Of a stretch of 64,000 bases of DNA, positions 45,693-56,812 are shown one piece after another. The number at the start of each line of letters is the position of its first letter. Within the stretch, counting starts at the first letter, position 1. Under the pieces are notes generated by a model. The model was not told the DNA's origin. It did no database searches and was given only the letters and a program-made list of their open reading frames with translations. The DNA is from Chamaecyparis obtusa (Eukaryota; Streptophyta; Pinopsida; Cupressales; Cupressaceae), in contig BSBK01004078.1 in the NCBI GenBank assembly GCA_027943335.1, positions 838,001 through 902,000 of the forward strand. Reading direction: 5' to 3'. Both the position numbers and the translations under genes were made by a program.

Positions 45693-47045
45693 TATGACTC
45701 AAAACTCAACAATGCCACAAGTTTCAACTTTATGCTAGCACTCTCATTTTCCTTACAGCGGTGGTTGTTCATGGTAGTTTGCTTTGCAATCTATTGACAC
45801 AACATGCATCTTGGATGCAAATTTCAACAACATGCACCAAAATTCCCATCAAAGTGCCACATGTCCCTCAAGTGCTAAACACTTTCTCTCCTCCATTGGT
45901 AGGGTCAGGTTTTTCTTTTTAACATGACACATGGTCATCTTGTGAGTGAGTAGAGCAGACATAATTTTCTTTAGAAGTTGTTTCCCCATTTGATCATTGT
46001 GTGTCATCCTTTTCCCAACCATATCTCTTTTGTTGGCAAGTCCCAATCCCTTCTAGGTGCAACATGTGGGCATTTCATGAGTTCTTTTTATGAGTTTCAG
46101 ATTTTGTTTAAAATAACATCAATGCTCATTCACCATGTGTCCTTTCTATTGTAACCATACTTTGTCATGCATCCATCTTTGCATACTCATCATTCTTTCA
46201 ATTTTGGTGCATTCTTTCAATTTTGGGTGCGGTGTTTGAATAAACTATTTCCATGATTACTGAGGAATGGTAGTTGGTGTAATAATGAAGTCACCTTTGT
46301 AGGCATGAAACATAGGTCGATTGTTAGTTTTCTAGGGGTAGAGATGTGACCCAACATAAAAGGCCTGGCAAAATGAAACATGTAGCACTTTTCCTGAACC
46401 GCTTTCTTTTAGGGTTTTCAAGTAGCACCTTAGCTATATATATAGTGCTATGTAACGTTGTAAGGGGGCCTTTTTGAGACTTAAATTTGGTAGAAATAGA
46501 GTAGGACTCTAACAAAAGCATTCTTAGAAAGCTTATTTTATTTTGTAAGCCTTAAATTGTAGTGAGCAGCTTGAAATCTTAATATAAATTGATCGTGCTT
46601 TCAACTCTTTAATTTTAGAGTTTTTGGTGCTCATGAATGTTTTTGTGTTGTTAAAATACAATCCCTGACTGTAGTGTGTCTTTGATTACGCTTTTCTAAA
46701 TAGATGATGCATTTAGGTTTCTCTATTAAGAAAGTGTATTGCATGATTCACTCTATGTCCTTTATTTATAGTGCTAACATACTTCTGCAACTACTCGTGG
46801 GTCTATATGCTACAAATTTTCCTTGATATTTCATCTCTTGAAATAGCCTATGCATTTTAAGTTTTAAAGTGTTCCAAAAGCTTGGCGTTCAGCCCTAGTA
46901 GGGTTAGTTTTCTACCCCTTTTCGCCCCAAGCATGAAGAGTCGACTTCTTAAATTTTGAAGGTCATTCAACGAACATGCGCAAGGTCCCCCACTTGCTCA
47001 AATTCCCATAGACTGTTCATCTAGGAGCAATTCCAAGCATCAACA
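45693..47045 (+). repeat. 3' LTR of element C
   Basis: 1,353 bp, aligns with 42607-43941; start TATGACTC (TG mutated to TA), end CATCAACA. Confidence 0.85.
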
Positions 47046-47050
47046 ATATG

Positions 47051-49332
47051 CATTGTGAGGAGAGAAAAGCCATCATGATCACAAGTACAGCTAAAAAAAT
47101 AGAAAACAATTGCACCCACATAAACAAACTAGATTAGACAAAAGATTTAGCACAAGACACATTGATTAATAAAAAGGAAAAGACACTGAATGCATAGTCC
47201 TCATGATTTATTAAGAGAAATCATGCCAAGGAGAGAAAGAATGCCCCAGAAAATAAATGCTAGCACCCTTGGTTGACAATCCATAGCATCTTCTTCTCAC
47301 AAAAATAGAATCTCTACAAATAATACAGAGTATTTCTTCACCTATTGAACATAAGTTAAATATTTCCAACCTCTTTTCTTTAATAGGTCCTCGAGGCTTT
47401 ATAGAACAACCCTCAGAAAACATGATCACAAAATGATTAAAATTAGTTACAATCGATTAACATGTCAAAAATTAGGCATAGATCCCTTGATTTCTTATGT
47501 TGGGAGTGATGTGATCTTCTTCTTGGTTAATTGCAACATGCTTGTAAGTTATGCTCAAAAGAAAAAATTGTGGCAGCTCAATCAAGGATGACCATGATTG
47601 CACAAACCAACTAAAAAGTGTGCTTGGGATAGTTATTTAGAATGTTGTTGGTCATGGGAATCCTCACATAGCAAGATATTCCTTGAATATACATTGGTGG
47701 GTATTTTTGAGCATGGGTGTCCCAAGGAACATGTGACATGTTGGCAAAACTTGGCGGGAAGGCATCATCTGCATCAAGAAATTTGTTGTTGTAAGTGTGC
47801 CTCATGAGTGTATGTAGCCAAAGTGTGAATATGAGAGGTGTTAAGTTTGGTGGTGTAGGAGTCTACATTTTTTGCAACTTTCAGGGATCTCGGTCTGCCA
47901 AGAATGAACCTTGTATCTCTAGTTGCGTAGAATAGAGCCTTATCCATTGAACTAGAGTGTCTTCACTTCAAATCTCTCAGATTGGTTATCTTTGGAGAGT
48001 TGGTGTTTGAATGATTGATGTACTAGAAATGCTTGCAAGAAAAAGTGAAGTTAGAGATTTCCTTAGAGAAGAAAAAAAAATATTAATCAAAAAACATGGA
48101 TCACACCAGAGGACCCAAGGTGTGGAAAAAGTTGCGCAAGTGAGCCACTAAAAAGAGAACAAATAATAAAAGCACTATGAAGGTTAGCTAAGAGTTGTCA
48201 TTAATCTCATTCAATAATCAATCAAACCAGATCGACTAACCTGATAGCCACAAAGGAAAGGGGTACACCAAGGTTTGAGAGTAAATGATTGTATTTGATT
48301 CTAGCTGCTTCACAATGAAACTGTATATTTGATGACCTGTGGTTGATAACAATTTTAATCAAGCAATAGATTAATATGTCAAAAGATGAAATTGGATAAC
48401 CCACAGATTTTGTGTGTGTGCAAGGAGTTAATACTTCCCCTTACTAAGATAATGAAATGGTTTCCACCTATCTATTAGACTATATAGGTGAGATTTGTTC
48501 CATAGCCGATCGAATAGATCCTTGTTGCCAGTCAAGTGCCCATATCCCCCGAAAAGGTTATCACCTTGACAACCACTAACATTCCTCTATTGTTAGTGAA
48601 GCATCCATAGCCCCGGTAGATTTGCTAACATAACCTGAGTTTTTCACATTTTTGCACTTTGGCTTTAATTTTCCTTTATTCACCTTTTGCCTCTTTAGCT
48701 TTCGTATGCATGAATGACTATGATGTCATCCTTCCAAGTTGGTTGACAAGGTGCTAGCAGAACACTCATATTTTTCACCTAGAAATCTAGAGGACATCTC
48801 ATCATCATTAATACAGGTGTTAAAATGAGGAGCATGCAAAATCCAGCTAGATATCACTAATTTCATGAAATAATAGGTATTAATGCTAAATGTTGAGGAA
48901 AAATGTGTTGGTACACAGGGATATCAAAATTAATATTTCATTTTTAAAAAGAGTAAATGCAGTTACCTTTTTTAACACCCAAGCAGTATAGATCTCCTCC
49001 AACCACACTATCGGCACCCAAAATTGGGCTCAAAGACCTAAAAAATGAACAAATGTCAATCCTTATAAAATGATCATGGTGTTTTTGGAAGTTGATGTGA
49101 CATGCTCTCTATAGTGAAGTAAATACATTATGCCTACAAAGGTGGCCTGCTGCTCTATAAAATGGCTATGCTTTCAAAGGGTGGAATAAGGCATATAGCA
49201 GACCTTGAGAGCAATAGGTGTAAGATTTGTAGTTGTAGTTTAGAGATATGGACACACCAGTAAGATTGACCTACCCATTGTCTTAGGATTCTTTCCTAGG
49301 ATTCATAAATTACAATAGGATAGCCACATTAA
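47051..49332. other. Unassigned spacer
   Basis: Sequence between elements C and B. Apart from the tRNA-Arg-like unit at 47890-47964 I see no gene. Short open frames (for example 47598-47807) carry no recognisable motif. Confidence 0.5.
47890..47964 (-). other. tRNA-Arg-like sequence, possible SINE head
   Basis: On the minus strand: TAGTTCAATGGATAAGGC (box A region), CTATTCTACGCAACTAG (anticodon loop CTACGCA, anticodon ACG) and CAAGGTTCATTCTTGG (box B region). This matches the arrangement of plant tRNA-Arg(ACG) with many changes, and the acceptor ends do not pair well. It could be a decayed tRNA gene or the 5' part of a tRNA-derived SINE; no clear SINE tail or target-site duplication was found. 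Confidence 0.5.
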
Positions 49333-50178
49333 TGATGCAGGAGCATCCTGGATGTAAGAGAAATCTTGCATCACCCAAAAATATTTATATTTTTGTATTC
49401 AATAAGGGCTATCTTGTGCAGAACTGCTATTTATGGAAACTTGCTATTTTTAGTAAGTTGGTCATAAATCTTGGAATGTTCTAATTTTACATGTGGAGGT
49501 TCATCTCAGTCATATCAACCTATCAACAAAGTTTCATGGCTAGATCAAGTCTAGTTTTGAAGATATTAAAGATTTTCAGTATTGGCAGCAGGGTACAGAA
49601 ACTTTGAACTCAGTTTTGAAGGCTTTAGAGGCCCCGAATGAGGTCAAAAATTTGGGTGATGGGCACTTGCATGAGTCCGGCCTGTAGACCACTTCGTGGA
49701 ATTTTTGAAATGGGGTTATAATAGTCAATCAGGTCAACTGGTGATGACTTATGGTCTCCAGAAGTCAGGTCACCTGAAATGGTGGAAAATAATTTTCCTT
49801 CAAAATTTATGTTTAAGTTTCAAAAGTTATTTTGAGCTGACTTTGATGTAATAAATTAAAAAAATAAAATAATTCTAAGTTTGGTAGGCCCTTAGGGCTA
49901 AATTTCTAGAACCTTCCCGGGCGGTAGAAAATGCCTATATAAAGAAGGCCCGTAGTATTGTCTAGGGAAGTTCTAGTAGTAGATTTGGGTATTGATTCGA
50001 GGCTTTGTCCTATAGAATATTATAAGGGAATGCCCATGTGGCTTTGCATATTGTAATTCTGAAAGTTTGTAATTCCATATTTGTGGAGATAATAAGAAGC
50101 CAATTTTCTATTCTTGCATATTGTTGTAGTTTCTCTATTTTTGTTATGTATTTGTGGTATTAAGGGGAGCACCTTTCA
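49333..50178 (+). repeat. 5' LTR of element B1
   Basis: 846 bp, TGATGCAGGAGC to CACCTTTCA, aligning without net length change to 54826-55671. Confidence 0.9.
49936..49944 (+). promoter_or_regulatory. TATA box of B1 5' LTR
   Basis: TATATAAAG, kept at 55429-55437 in the next LTR, followed by AAGGCCC. A strong match to a plant TATA box at the usual place in an LTR. Confidence 0.65.
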
Positions 50179-50183
50179 TAAAG

Positions 50184-50195
50184 TAGTATCAGAGC
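50184..50195 (+). other. Primer-binding site of B1
   Basis: TAGTATCAGAGC; the corresponding B2 site (55677-55688) is the unmutated TGGTATCAGAGC. It pairs with initiator tRNA-Met. Confidence 0.8.
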
Positions 50196-50282
50196 AGGAG
50201 TTCCTGAGTGTGTAAATAGATTGCCGACTATGAGGCAATTTCCACCAGGACTGTGGTTAGGGTTTCAGCGCACATTGCGAAA

Positions 50283-51345
50283 ATGCTTCCATGAAGGGAA
50301 CGTGGCGGAAGAGCTAGTGTTGTAACACCTAAGGTTAGAGCACTCCAGAGACAAGTGCGAGCATTGCAAGAGGAGATTTGCAGAGAAATGAATCTTAATG
50401 TTAGAGATGAAAGCGAGGATGAAGCCGAAGAAGAAGATCAAGCAGAAGTCAAAGTTGTGAACCAGGAGGAAGAAAGACTTTTTCAAGCCATTTCCAAGAT
50501 CGAAAAAAGACCTAAGATTGACATTCCTACATTTTCAAAAAAATTTAACCGAGAAGAATTGATCGACTAGATCAATGAATGTGAAGAATATTTTGATTAT
50601 GAAGATATTGAGGGACCTAATAGGGTCAAATTTTTGAAAGCCAGACTGAAAGGTCATGCGAAGATCTAGTGGCAAGAGATTCAATTGGAGTGAAATAGAA
50701 GAGCGAAAGATAAAATCACAAGCTGGGATCAGATGGTGGATAAATTCAAGTGACAGTTCATTCCTGTTGATTATGAGCTTGACCTACTGAATAAGATGCA
50801 AAGTTTGAAGCAAGCAGGAAGATCTGTTCAGGAGTATACAGAGGAGTTCTATCGAATCCTCATTAGAAGAGGCCATGCAGAAGCTCATAAGGATAAAGTT
50901 GCTCGTTACCTTAATGGGTTGAGGCCAAGCATTCAAGAGGAGCTGAATCTAGTTCAAATAAATAGTATTGAAGAGGCATACCAATTTTTCCTAAAAGTGG
51001 AGGAAAAGCTGAACAAGAAGTTTGAGAGCAGACAAAATGGAAGAGGTCGCAGTGGATGATCTGGTGGATGGTCATATGGAGGCCAAAATGAACATCCGAA
51101 AAAGAAGGATGAGGCCAATAGTAGTCAAAATCAGAGAGAAAACAATTCCAATCCTTCCCAAGATCAGAATAATAGAGATCAGAGATGAAGAGGAAGAGGA
51201 CAAGGTTTAGGAAGAGGAGGCTTCCGTGGAACATGTTTTCACTATGGAGAAGAAGGTCATAGGGCATTTGAATATCCTCAATACTAAGGAAGGACAGATA
51301 GGAGGAATGAAGGCTAGGCCAGAGTTGCACATGTAGATGAAGATG
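50283..51345 (+). pseudogene. gag: B1 gag, broken
   Basis: Frame from ATG 50283 has TGA as codon 4, then an Arg/Gly-rich opening and an acidic helix (DESEDEAEEEDQAEV). The capsid domain is IPTFSKKFNREELID, INECEEYFDYEDIEG, KARLKGHAKI, LNKMQSLKQAGRSVQEYTEE and LNGLRPSIQEELNLVQINS, the standard retrotransposon gag domain. A basic Gln/Asn/Arg tail follows, with a knuckle CFHYGEEGHRAFEY in which the second and fourth ligands of CX2CX4HX4C are Tyr. Stops at codon 4, 50568, 50667, 50691, 50751 and 51057. Confidence 0.85.
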
Positions 51346-51379
51346 CCAGAACATCAAATTGAGAAGATGTTGAAAAAGG

Positions 51380-51806
51380 AGAAATGTTGATTAACAGAAG
51401 AGTCTTGTTAAGTGGTGAGAAGGAACCTGAACAAATGAGGAGCCTATTTTGCACTAGATGCAAGTGTGAGGGAAAATGTTGTGATGTGATTATTGATAGT
51501 GGAAGCACTGACAATTTGGTGTCAGAAAAGATGGTGACAAAGTTGAAGCTCAAGAGATAGAAACACCCACATCCATATCGGATTGCCTGGGTGCAAGATG
51601 ACCACAAGGTCATGGTTAGTGAATAGTGCCTAGTAAAGTTCAAGATTGGTGGGTACCAAGATGAGGTACTATGTGATATCATATCTATGAATGCATGTCA
51701 TATGTTGTTGGGTAGACTGTGGTAGTTTGATAGATGTGTTGTACATGATGCTCGTGCAAATACCTATTCTATGACAAAGGATGGAGTGTGACATAAGCTA
51801 AAGCCA
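51380..51806 (+). pseudogene. B1 protease region
   Basis: LFCTRCKCEGKCCDVIIDSGSTDNLVS (active-site Asp in DSGS, about 51494) is the gypsy aspartic protease. It continues MVTKLKLK, TAG at 51558, then HPHPYRIAWVQDDHKV, VKFKIGGYQDEVLCDII and CHMLLGRLW before another stop. It separates Gag from Pol products in the particle. Confidence 0.8.
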
Positions 51807-52718
51807 TTGAAGGAGACCAAAGAAAAGGTATGTGATAATAAAAAAATAACATTTGTTGATAGAAGAAAATTTCTAAATGGTATGAGGCATGAGCATGTGT
51901 GTTTTGTTTTAATTTCAAAAGCTGGTAAAGAAGAAGTAGAGGATGTACCTGTAGAGGTTGTAGATTTGTTGAATGAGTTTCAGGATATTGTATCTGATAA
52001 TGTACCTGATGGATTATCACTGGTAAGGAAGATCAGTCATTCGATAGATTTGATTCTAGGAGCTAGTTTACCAAACAAGGCAGCACACAGAATGACACCA
52101 GCAAAAAGTGAAGAGTTGAATAAACAAGTACATGAGTTATTCCAGAAGGGGTTGATTCGAGATAGTATGAGTCCCTGTGCTGTACTAGCGGTATTAGCAC
52201 CAAAGAAAAATGGAGAATGGAGGATGTGTAGAGATTACAGAGCAATAAAAAAGATCACAATCAAGTATAGGTTTTCATTTCCACGAATGGATGATATTAT
52301 GGATTGTTTGAGTGGAGCTGTGTATTTCTCAAAAATAGATCTTAAGAGTGGATATCACCAAATTCAGATCAGAAAAGGAGATAAATGGAAGACCACCTTC
52401 AAGATAAAGGAAAGACTGTATGAGTGGTTAGTCATGCCTTTTGGGCTAACCAATGCTCCGAGCACATTCATGCGGCTCATGAACGAGGTTCTGAAAGAAT
52501 TTCTAGGTAAGTTTGTCATTGTTTACCTAGATGATATTTTGATCTTTAGCAAGATATTGGAGGAACATATGATGCATATTCGTATGGTGTTTGAGAAGCT
52601 GAGAGATGAGAAATTATTGATTAATTTGAAGAAGTGCAGTTTTGTGAAGAAAAAGTTAGTGTATTTAAGATTTGTAGTTGCAATAGAAGGTCTAAAAATA
52701 GACCCAAAGAAGCTATAG
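51807..52718 (+). pseudogene. B1 reverse transcriptase, long open segment
   Basis: A 303-codon uninterrupted segment: linker KVCDNKKITFVDRRKFLNG..., SLPNKAAHRMTPAKSEELNK, FQKGLIRDSMSPCAVLAVL, PKKNGEWRMCRDYRAIKKIT, YFSKIDLKSGYHQIQIRKGD, EWLVMPFGLTNAPSTFMRLM, VYLDDILIFSK (YLDD at 52524-52535) and NLKKCSFVKKKLVYL. Active-site aspartates and the YLDD box are intact. It ends at a TAG directly after the RT thumb. It would be translated only as part of a larger Gag-Pol frame, so the upstream ATG is not a real start. Confidence 0.9.
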
Positions 52719-53430
52719 GCCATTTTTCAATGGCCTACTCCAAGGAGTGCTACCGAGGTAAGATCTTTTCATGGTCTAGCTAGTTTTTACAGAAAGTTTA
52801 TCAAAAAATTTAGCAGTATTTGTGGTTCGTTGACTGAAACAATGAGAGAGGATAGAAAAGAGTTCAAGTGGACTAATGGGGCAAATAAGAGTTTCAAACT
52901 GTTGAAATAGAAAGTTACAGAACAACCTATTTTAGCACTTTTAGATTTTAACAAAGTGTTTCAAGTAGACTGTGATGCTAGTGGTACTGCAATAGGAGTT
53001 GTTATGAGCCAAGAAGGTAAACCTATTGCTTATTTCAGTGAGAAGTTAAATGATGCCAAGAGAAAATATTATGTTTATGATCAAAAATTTTATGCTATAG
53101 TTCATGCATTGAAGAAGTGGAGACACTATCTATTTCCAAAGGAGTTTGTTTTATATACTGATCATCAAGCTTTGCAATATTTGAATAGTCAAGAAAAGTT
53201 GAATCAAAGGCATTTGAAATGGGTTGATTTTTTGCAGAGTTATACATTTGTTTTGAAACATAGAAGTGAAAAGTCTAACAGGGTTGTAGATGCACTTAGT
53301 AGAAGGCAACTATTGCTAACAAAGATGCAGATTGAGGTGGTTGGGTTTAAAAAACTCAAGAATTTGTAACCAGAGGATCGTGATTTTGGTGAAGCTTGGA
53401 AAGCTTGTAAAGAACCTATTACTCTAGATA
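52719..53430 (+). pseudogene. B1 RNase H
   Basis: AIFQWPTPRSATEVRSFHGLASFYRKFIK (RT-RNase H tether) then LDFNKVFQVDCDASGTAIGVVMSQ (first Asp), KYYVYDQKFYAIVHALKKWRHYL (Glu replaced by Asp or Lys around YDQKFYA), VLYTDHQALQYL (Asp) and VVDALSRR (Asp). In gypsy RNase H the motif is usually DKEFYA/DQELYA, so the glutamate appears lost (Lys). A stop at 52908 and at 53367 bound the 137-codon open part. Confidence 0.85.
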
Positions 53431-54634
53431 AAATGAAGTGGTTGGATTTTATCATTCAAGATGATATGATATTCAAAGAGAGTTAGTTGTGCATTCCAAG
53501 AACTTCTATGAGGGAGAATTTCATTAAGGAAAAGCATAGCGGAGGATTGGCTAGACATTTTGGTCGAGATAAAACCCTTGCTTTGGTTAGTGAAAATTAT
53601 TATTGGCCACAGTTGCAGCAAGATATCAAGAAGTTTGTACAGAGCTACAGAGTATGTCAGATGGTGAATGGAGTGACGCAGAATACAAGGTTGTATCAGC
53701 CATTACCTGTACCAGAGAAGCCTTGGGAGGATATCAGTATGGAATTTGTTCTTGGTTTACCAAGGACACCGCGGGGACATGATTCAATTTTTATTGTGGT
53801 TGATAGATTTTCAAAGATGGCACATTTCATTCCCTGCAAGAAGACTAATGATGTTGTTTATATAGCAGAATTATTTTCAGAGAAGTAGTGAGATTACATA
53901 GTTTGCCAAAGAGTATAGTTTCAGATAGGGACACTAAGTTCGTTAGATATTTCTAGTGTACATTGTGGAAGAAGCTAAAGACAGATTTGAAATTTAGTTC
54001 ATCATATCATCCACAGACTAATGGACAAACAGAGGTGGTGAATAAGAGTTTGAGAAATTTGCTGAGATGTTTGGTTGGAGATAAGCCAACAGGATGGGAT
54101 TTGATTTTACCAAAAGTAGAATTTGCATACAATAATTCTATTAATAGGAGCACCGGTAAATCACCATTCCATATTGTATATGGGAGTAGTTTCAGAAATG
54201 CATCAGAATTGAGAAAGATAGATAAAAGAGAAATAAGTAGTGCTGAAGCTGAAGATTTTGCAGAACATTTGAAGAACATCCATGAGGAGGTGAGGAAGCA
54301 TATTACCAAGATGAATGCATAGTATAAGGCTAAGGTAGATGAGAAAAGGAGGCATAAGGAATTTCAGGTTGGAGATGAAGTCACGGTTCATTTGCGGAAG
54401 GAGAAATTTTCGGTTGGTACATATAACAAGTTGAAAATGAAGAAGTTTGCGCCATGTAGGATACTGAAGAAGCATGATTCAGGAAATGCATATGAGGTAG
54501 AATTGCCTACGGAGATAAATATTTCACTAGTGTTTAACATTTCAGATTTGATAAAGTATCATGAAGCAGGTGTTGAAGATGAGGTAACAGCAGCACAGTG
54601 GAGTATTCCAACAACTAGTTCAGATACCAAATAG
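53431..54634 (+). pseudogene. B1 integrase, frameshifted
   Basis: Zinc region: KEKHSGGLARHFGRDKTLAL...QSYRVCQMVNG (His, His, then Tyr in place of the first Cys, Cys). The catalytic core has Glu where the first Asp is expected (ISMEFVLGLPRT, about 53740), Asp in SDRDTKF (about 53925) and Glu in GQTEVVNKS (about 54030). A one-base deletion in the T run at about 53874-53880 shifts the frame before [11 protein letters not shown], and stops occur at 53886 and 53955. The remainder (KLKTDLKFSSSYHPQTNGQT ... RRHKEFQVGDEVTVHLRKEK, KFAPCRILKKHDSGNAYEVELP) is well preserved. Confidence 0.85.
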
Positions 54635-54788
54635 ATTGAAGATATATTGGATTGTCATGTTGGTAGAAGCACAAGGAATAGGACATATATAGAATATCTG
54701 GTCAAGTGGAAAGGATGACCTATTGAAGATTCATCATAGATGACAAAGGAGGAGGTTAACCATCTTGGTTTTCCTCTACACACTTGAG
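54635..54788 (+). pseudogene. B1 chromodomain
   Basis: IEDILDCHVGRSTRNRTYIEYLVKWKG, stop, PIEDSS, stop, MTKEEVNHLGF. The Y-L-V-K-W-K-G core and following EDSSW-like segment identify a chromodomain, which in chromoviruses directs integration to methylated chromatin. Two stops (TGA in a CGA-like position, TAG in a TGG-like position) fall in the conserved part. Confidence 0.8.
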
Positions 54789-54825
54789 ATGTGATGGGGT
54801 CACTTCTCAAATTACCCCACGTGTC

Positions 54826-55671
54826 TGATGCAAGAGCATCTTGTGTGTAAGAGCAATCTTGCATCACCCAAAAATATTTATGTTTTTGTATTCAATAAGG
54901 GCTATCTTGTGCAGAGCTGCTATTGATGGAAACTTGCTATTTTTAGTAAGTTGGTCATAAATCTTGGAATGTTCTGATTTTACATGTGGCAGTTCAACGC
55001 AGTCATATCAGCATGCCAGCAAAGTTTCATGGCTAGATCAGGTCTAGTTTTGAAGATATTGAAGATTTTCGGTATTGGCAGTAGGGTACAAAAACTTGAA
55101 ACTTAGTTTTGAAGGCTTTAGAAGCCCCAGATGAAGTCTAAAATTTGAGTGACGGGTGCTTGCGCATGTTAAGCCTGTAGAGCACTTTGTGGCATTTCTG
55201 AAATGGGGTTATAATAGTCAATCGGGTAAACTGGTGATGACTTATGGTGTCCAAAAGTCAGGTCACTTGAAATGGTGAAAAATAATTTTCCTTCAAAATT
55301 TTTGTTCGGGTTTCAAAAGTTATTTTGACCCGACTTTGATGTAATAAATTAAAAAAATAAAATAATTCTAAGTTTGGTTGGCCCTTAGGGCTAAATTTTT
55401 GGAACCTTCCCGGGTGGTGGAAAATGCCTATATAAAGAAGGCCCATAGTATTGTCTAGGGCAGTTCTGGTAGTAGGTCTGGGTATTGATTGGATGCTCTG
55501 TCCAATAGAATATTGTAAGGGAATGCCCATGTGACTTTGCATATTGTAATTCTGAAAGTTTGTAATTTCATATTTGTGGAGATAATAAGAAGCCAATTTT
55601 CTATTCTTGCATATTGTTGTAGTTTCTCTGTTTCTGTTATGTATTTGTGGTATTAAGGGGAGCAACCTTCA
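54826..55671 (+). repeat. Shared LTR: 3' LTR of B1 and 5' LTR of B2
   Basis: 846 bp, TGATGCAAGAGC to CAACCTTCA. It follows B1's chromodomain and is itself followed at 55677 by an intact primer-binding site and a second gag, so one LTR serves two internal regions. Confidence 0.9.
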
Positions 55672-55775
55672 TCAAGTGGTATCAGAGCAGGATTTCCTAA
55701 TTGTGTAAATAGATCACCGACTATGAGGTAGTTTAAACCAAGACCATGGTTAGAGTTTCAATACGCATCATGAAA

Positions 55776-56812
55776 ATGTCTCCATGAAGGGAATGTGGTG
55801 GAAGAGCTGGTGTTGTAACACCTGAGGTGAGAGTGCTCCAGAGACAAGTGTGAGCATTGCAAGAGGTGATTCATAGAGGAATAAATCTTAATGTCAGAGA
55901 CAAAAGCGAGGATGAAGCTGAAAAAGAAGATCAAGAAGGAGAAGTCAAAGTTGTGAACTAGGAGGAAGAAAGACTTTTTTGAGCCATTTCCAAGATTGAA
56001 AAAATACCTAAGATTGAGGTTCCTGCATTTTCAAGAAATCTTATCCCAGAAGAATTGATCGACTGGATCAATGAATGTAAAGAATATTTGGAGTATGAAG
56101 ATATTGAGGAAACTGATAGGGTCAAATTCACAAAAGCCAGACTGAAAAGTCATGTGAAGATCTGCTGGCAAGAGATTCAATTGGAGTGAAATAGAAGAGG
56201 GAAAGATAAAATCACAAGATAGGATCGGATGGTGGATAAATTGAAGCTACAGTTCATTCCTATTGATTATGAGCTTGACCTACTGAAGAAGATGCAAAGT
56301 TTGAAGTAAGCAAGAAGATCTGTTCAGAGTATACAGAGGAGTTTTATCGAATCCTCATCAGAACAGGCCATGTAGAAGTTGATAAAGAGAAAGTTGCTCG
56401 TTACCTTAATGGGTTAAGGCCAAGAATTCAAGAGGAGCTGAATCTGGTTCGAATGAACAGTATTGAAGAGGCATACCAGTTTTTCCTAAAAGTGGAGGAA
56501 AAGTTGAACAAGAAGTTTAGGAGCAGACAAAATAGAAGAGGTCGTAGTGGACAATCTGGTGAACGGTCATATGGAGGCCGAAATGAAGATCTAAAAAAGA
56601 AAGATGAGGCCAATAGCAGTCAAAATCAAAGAAGAAACAATTTCAATCATTTCCAAGATCAGAATAATAGACATCAGAGAGGAAGAGGAAGAGGACAAGG
56701 TTTAGGAAGAGGAGGCTTCCGTGGAACATGTTTTCACTATGGAGAAGAAGGTCATAGAGCATTTGAATGTCCTCAATGCCAAGGAAGAATAGATAGGAGG
56801 AATGAAGGCTAG
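55776..56812 (+). pseudogene. gag: B2 gag, broken
   Basis: Same organisation as B1 gag from ATG 55776, again with TGA as codon 4. The acidic helix and capsid domain follow (IPEELIDWINECKEYLEYEDIE, RLKSHVKICWQEIQLE then TGA at 56187). The 120-codon open end (56453-56812) covers SIEEAYQFFLKVEEKLNKKF, a Gln/Arg/Asn/Gly-rich RNA-binding tail and knuckle CFHYGEEGHRAFECPQC, where only the second ligand is Tyr. A frameshift near 56325 separates the parts. Confidence 0.85.

Larger units (their letters stand above)
42607..47045 (+). mobile_element. Element C: short non-autonomous LTR retrotransposon
   Basis: Two LTRs (42607-43941 and 45693-47045) surround 1.75 kb of internal sequence. ATATG occurs on both sides (42602-42606 and 47046-47050) as target-site duplication. 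A primer-binding site TGGCACGCCCAGTGGGAT follows the first LTR. The internal region has a gag-like remnant only, with no protease, RT or integrase, so movement would depend on another element. Orientation is given by the primer-binding site. The LTRs are clearly diverged (many substitutions and indels), indicating age. Confidence 0.85.
49333..55671 (+). mobile_element. Element B1: Ty3/gypsy chromovirus with both LTRs
   Basis: LTRs of 846 bp each (49333-50178 and 54826-55671) surround gag, protease, RT, RNase H, integrase and a C-terminal chromodomain, in gypsy order. A primer-binding site related to initiator tRNA-Met follows the first LTR. There is no target-site duplication pair because the second LTR runs directly into another internal region (B2). 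Decay is by scattered stops, single-base deletions and lost motif residues. Confidence 0.95.

Noticed and set aside
47598..47807. 69-codon frame with several Cys, Trp and His as a possible small gene
   Set aside because: An almost equally long frame exists on the other strand, no motif is recognised and the surrounding region shows no coding texture.
50911..51357. 148-codon minus-strand frame
   Set aside because: Exact shadow of B1 gag, which has recognisable capsid and knuckle motifs on the plus strand.
54007..54309. 100-codon minus-strand frame
   Set aside because: Shadow of the B1 integrase.
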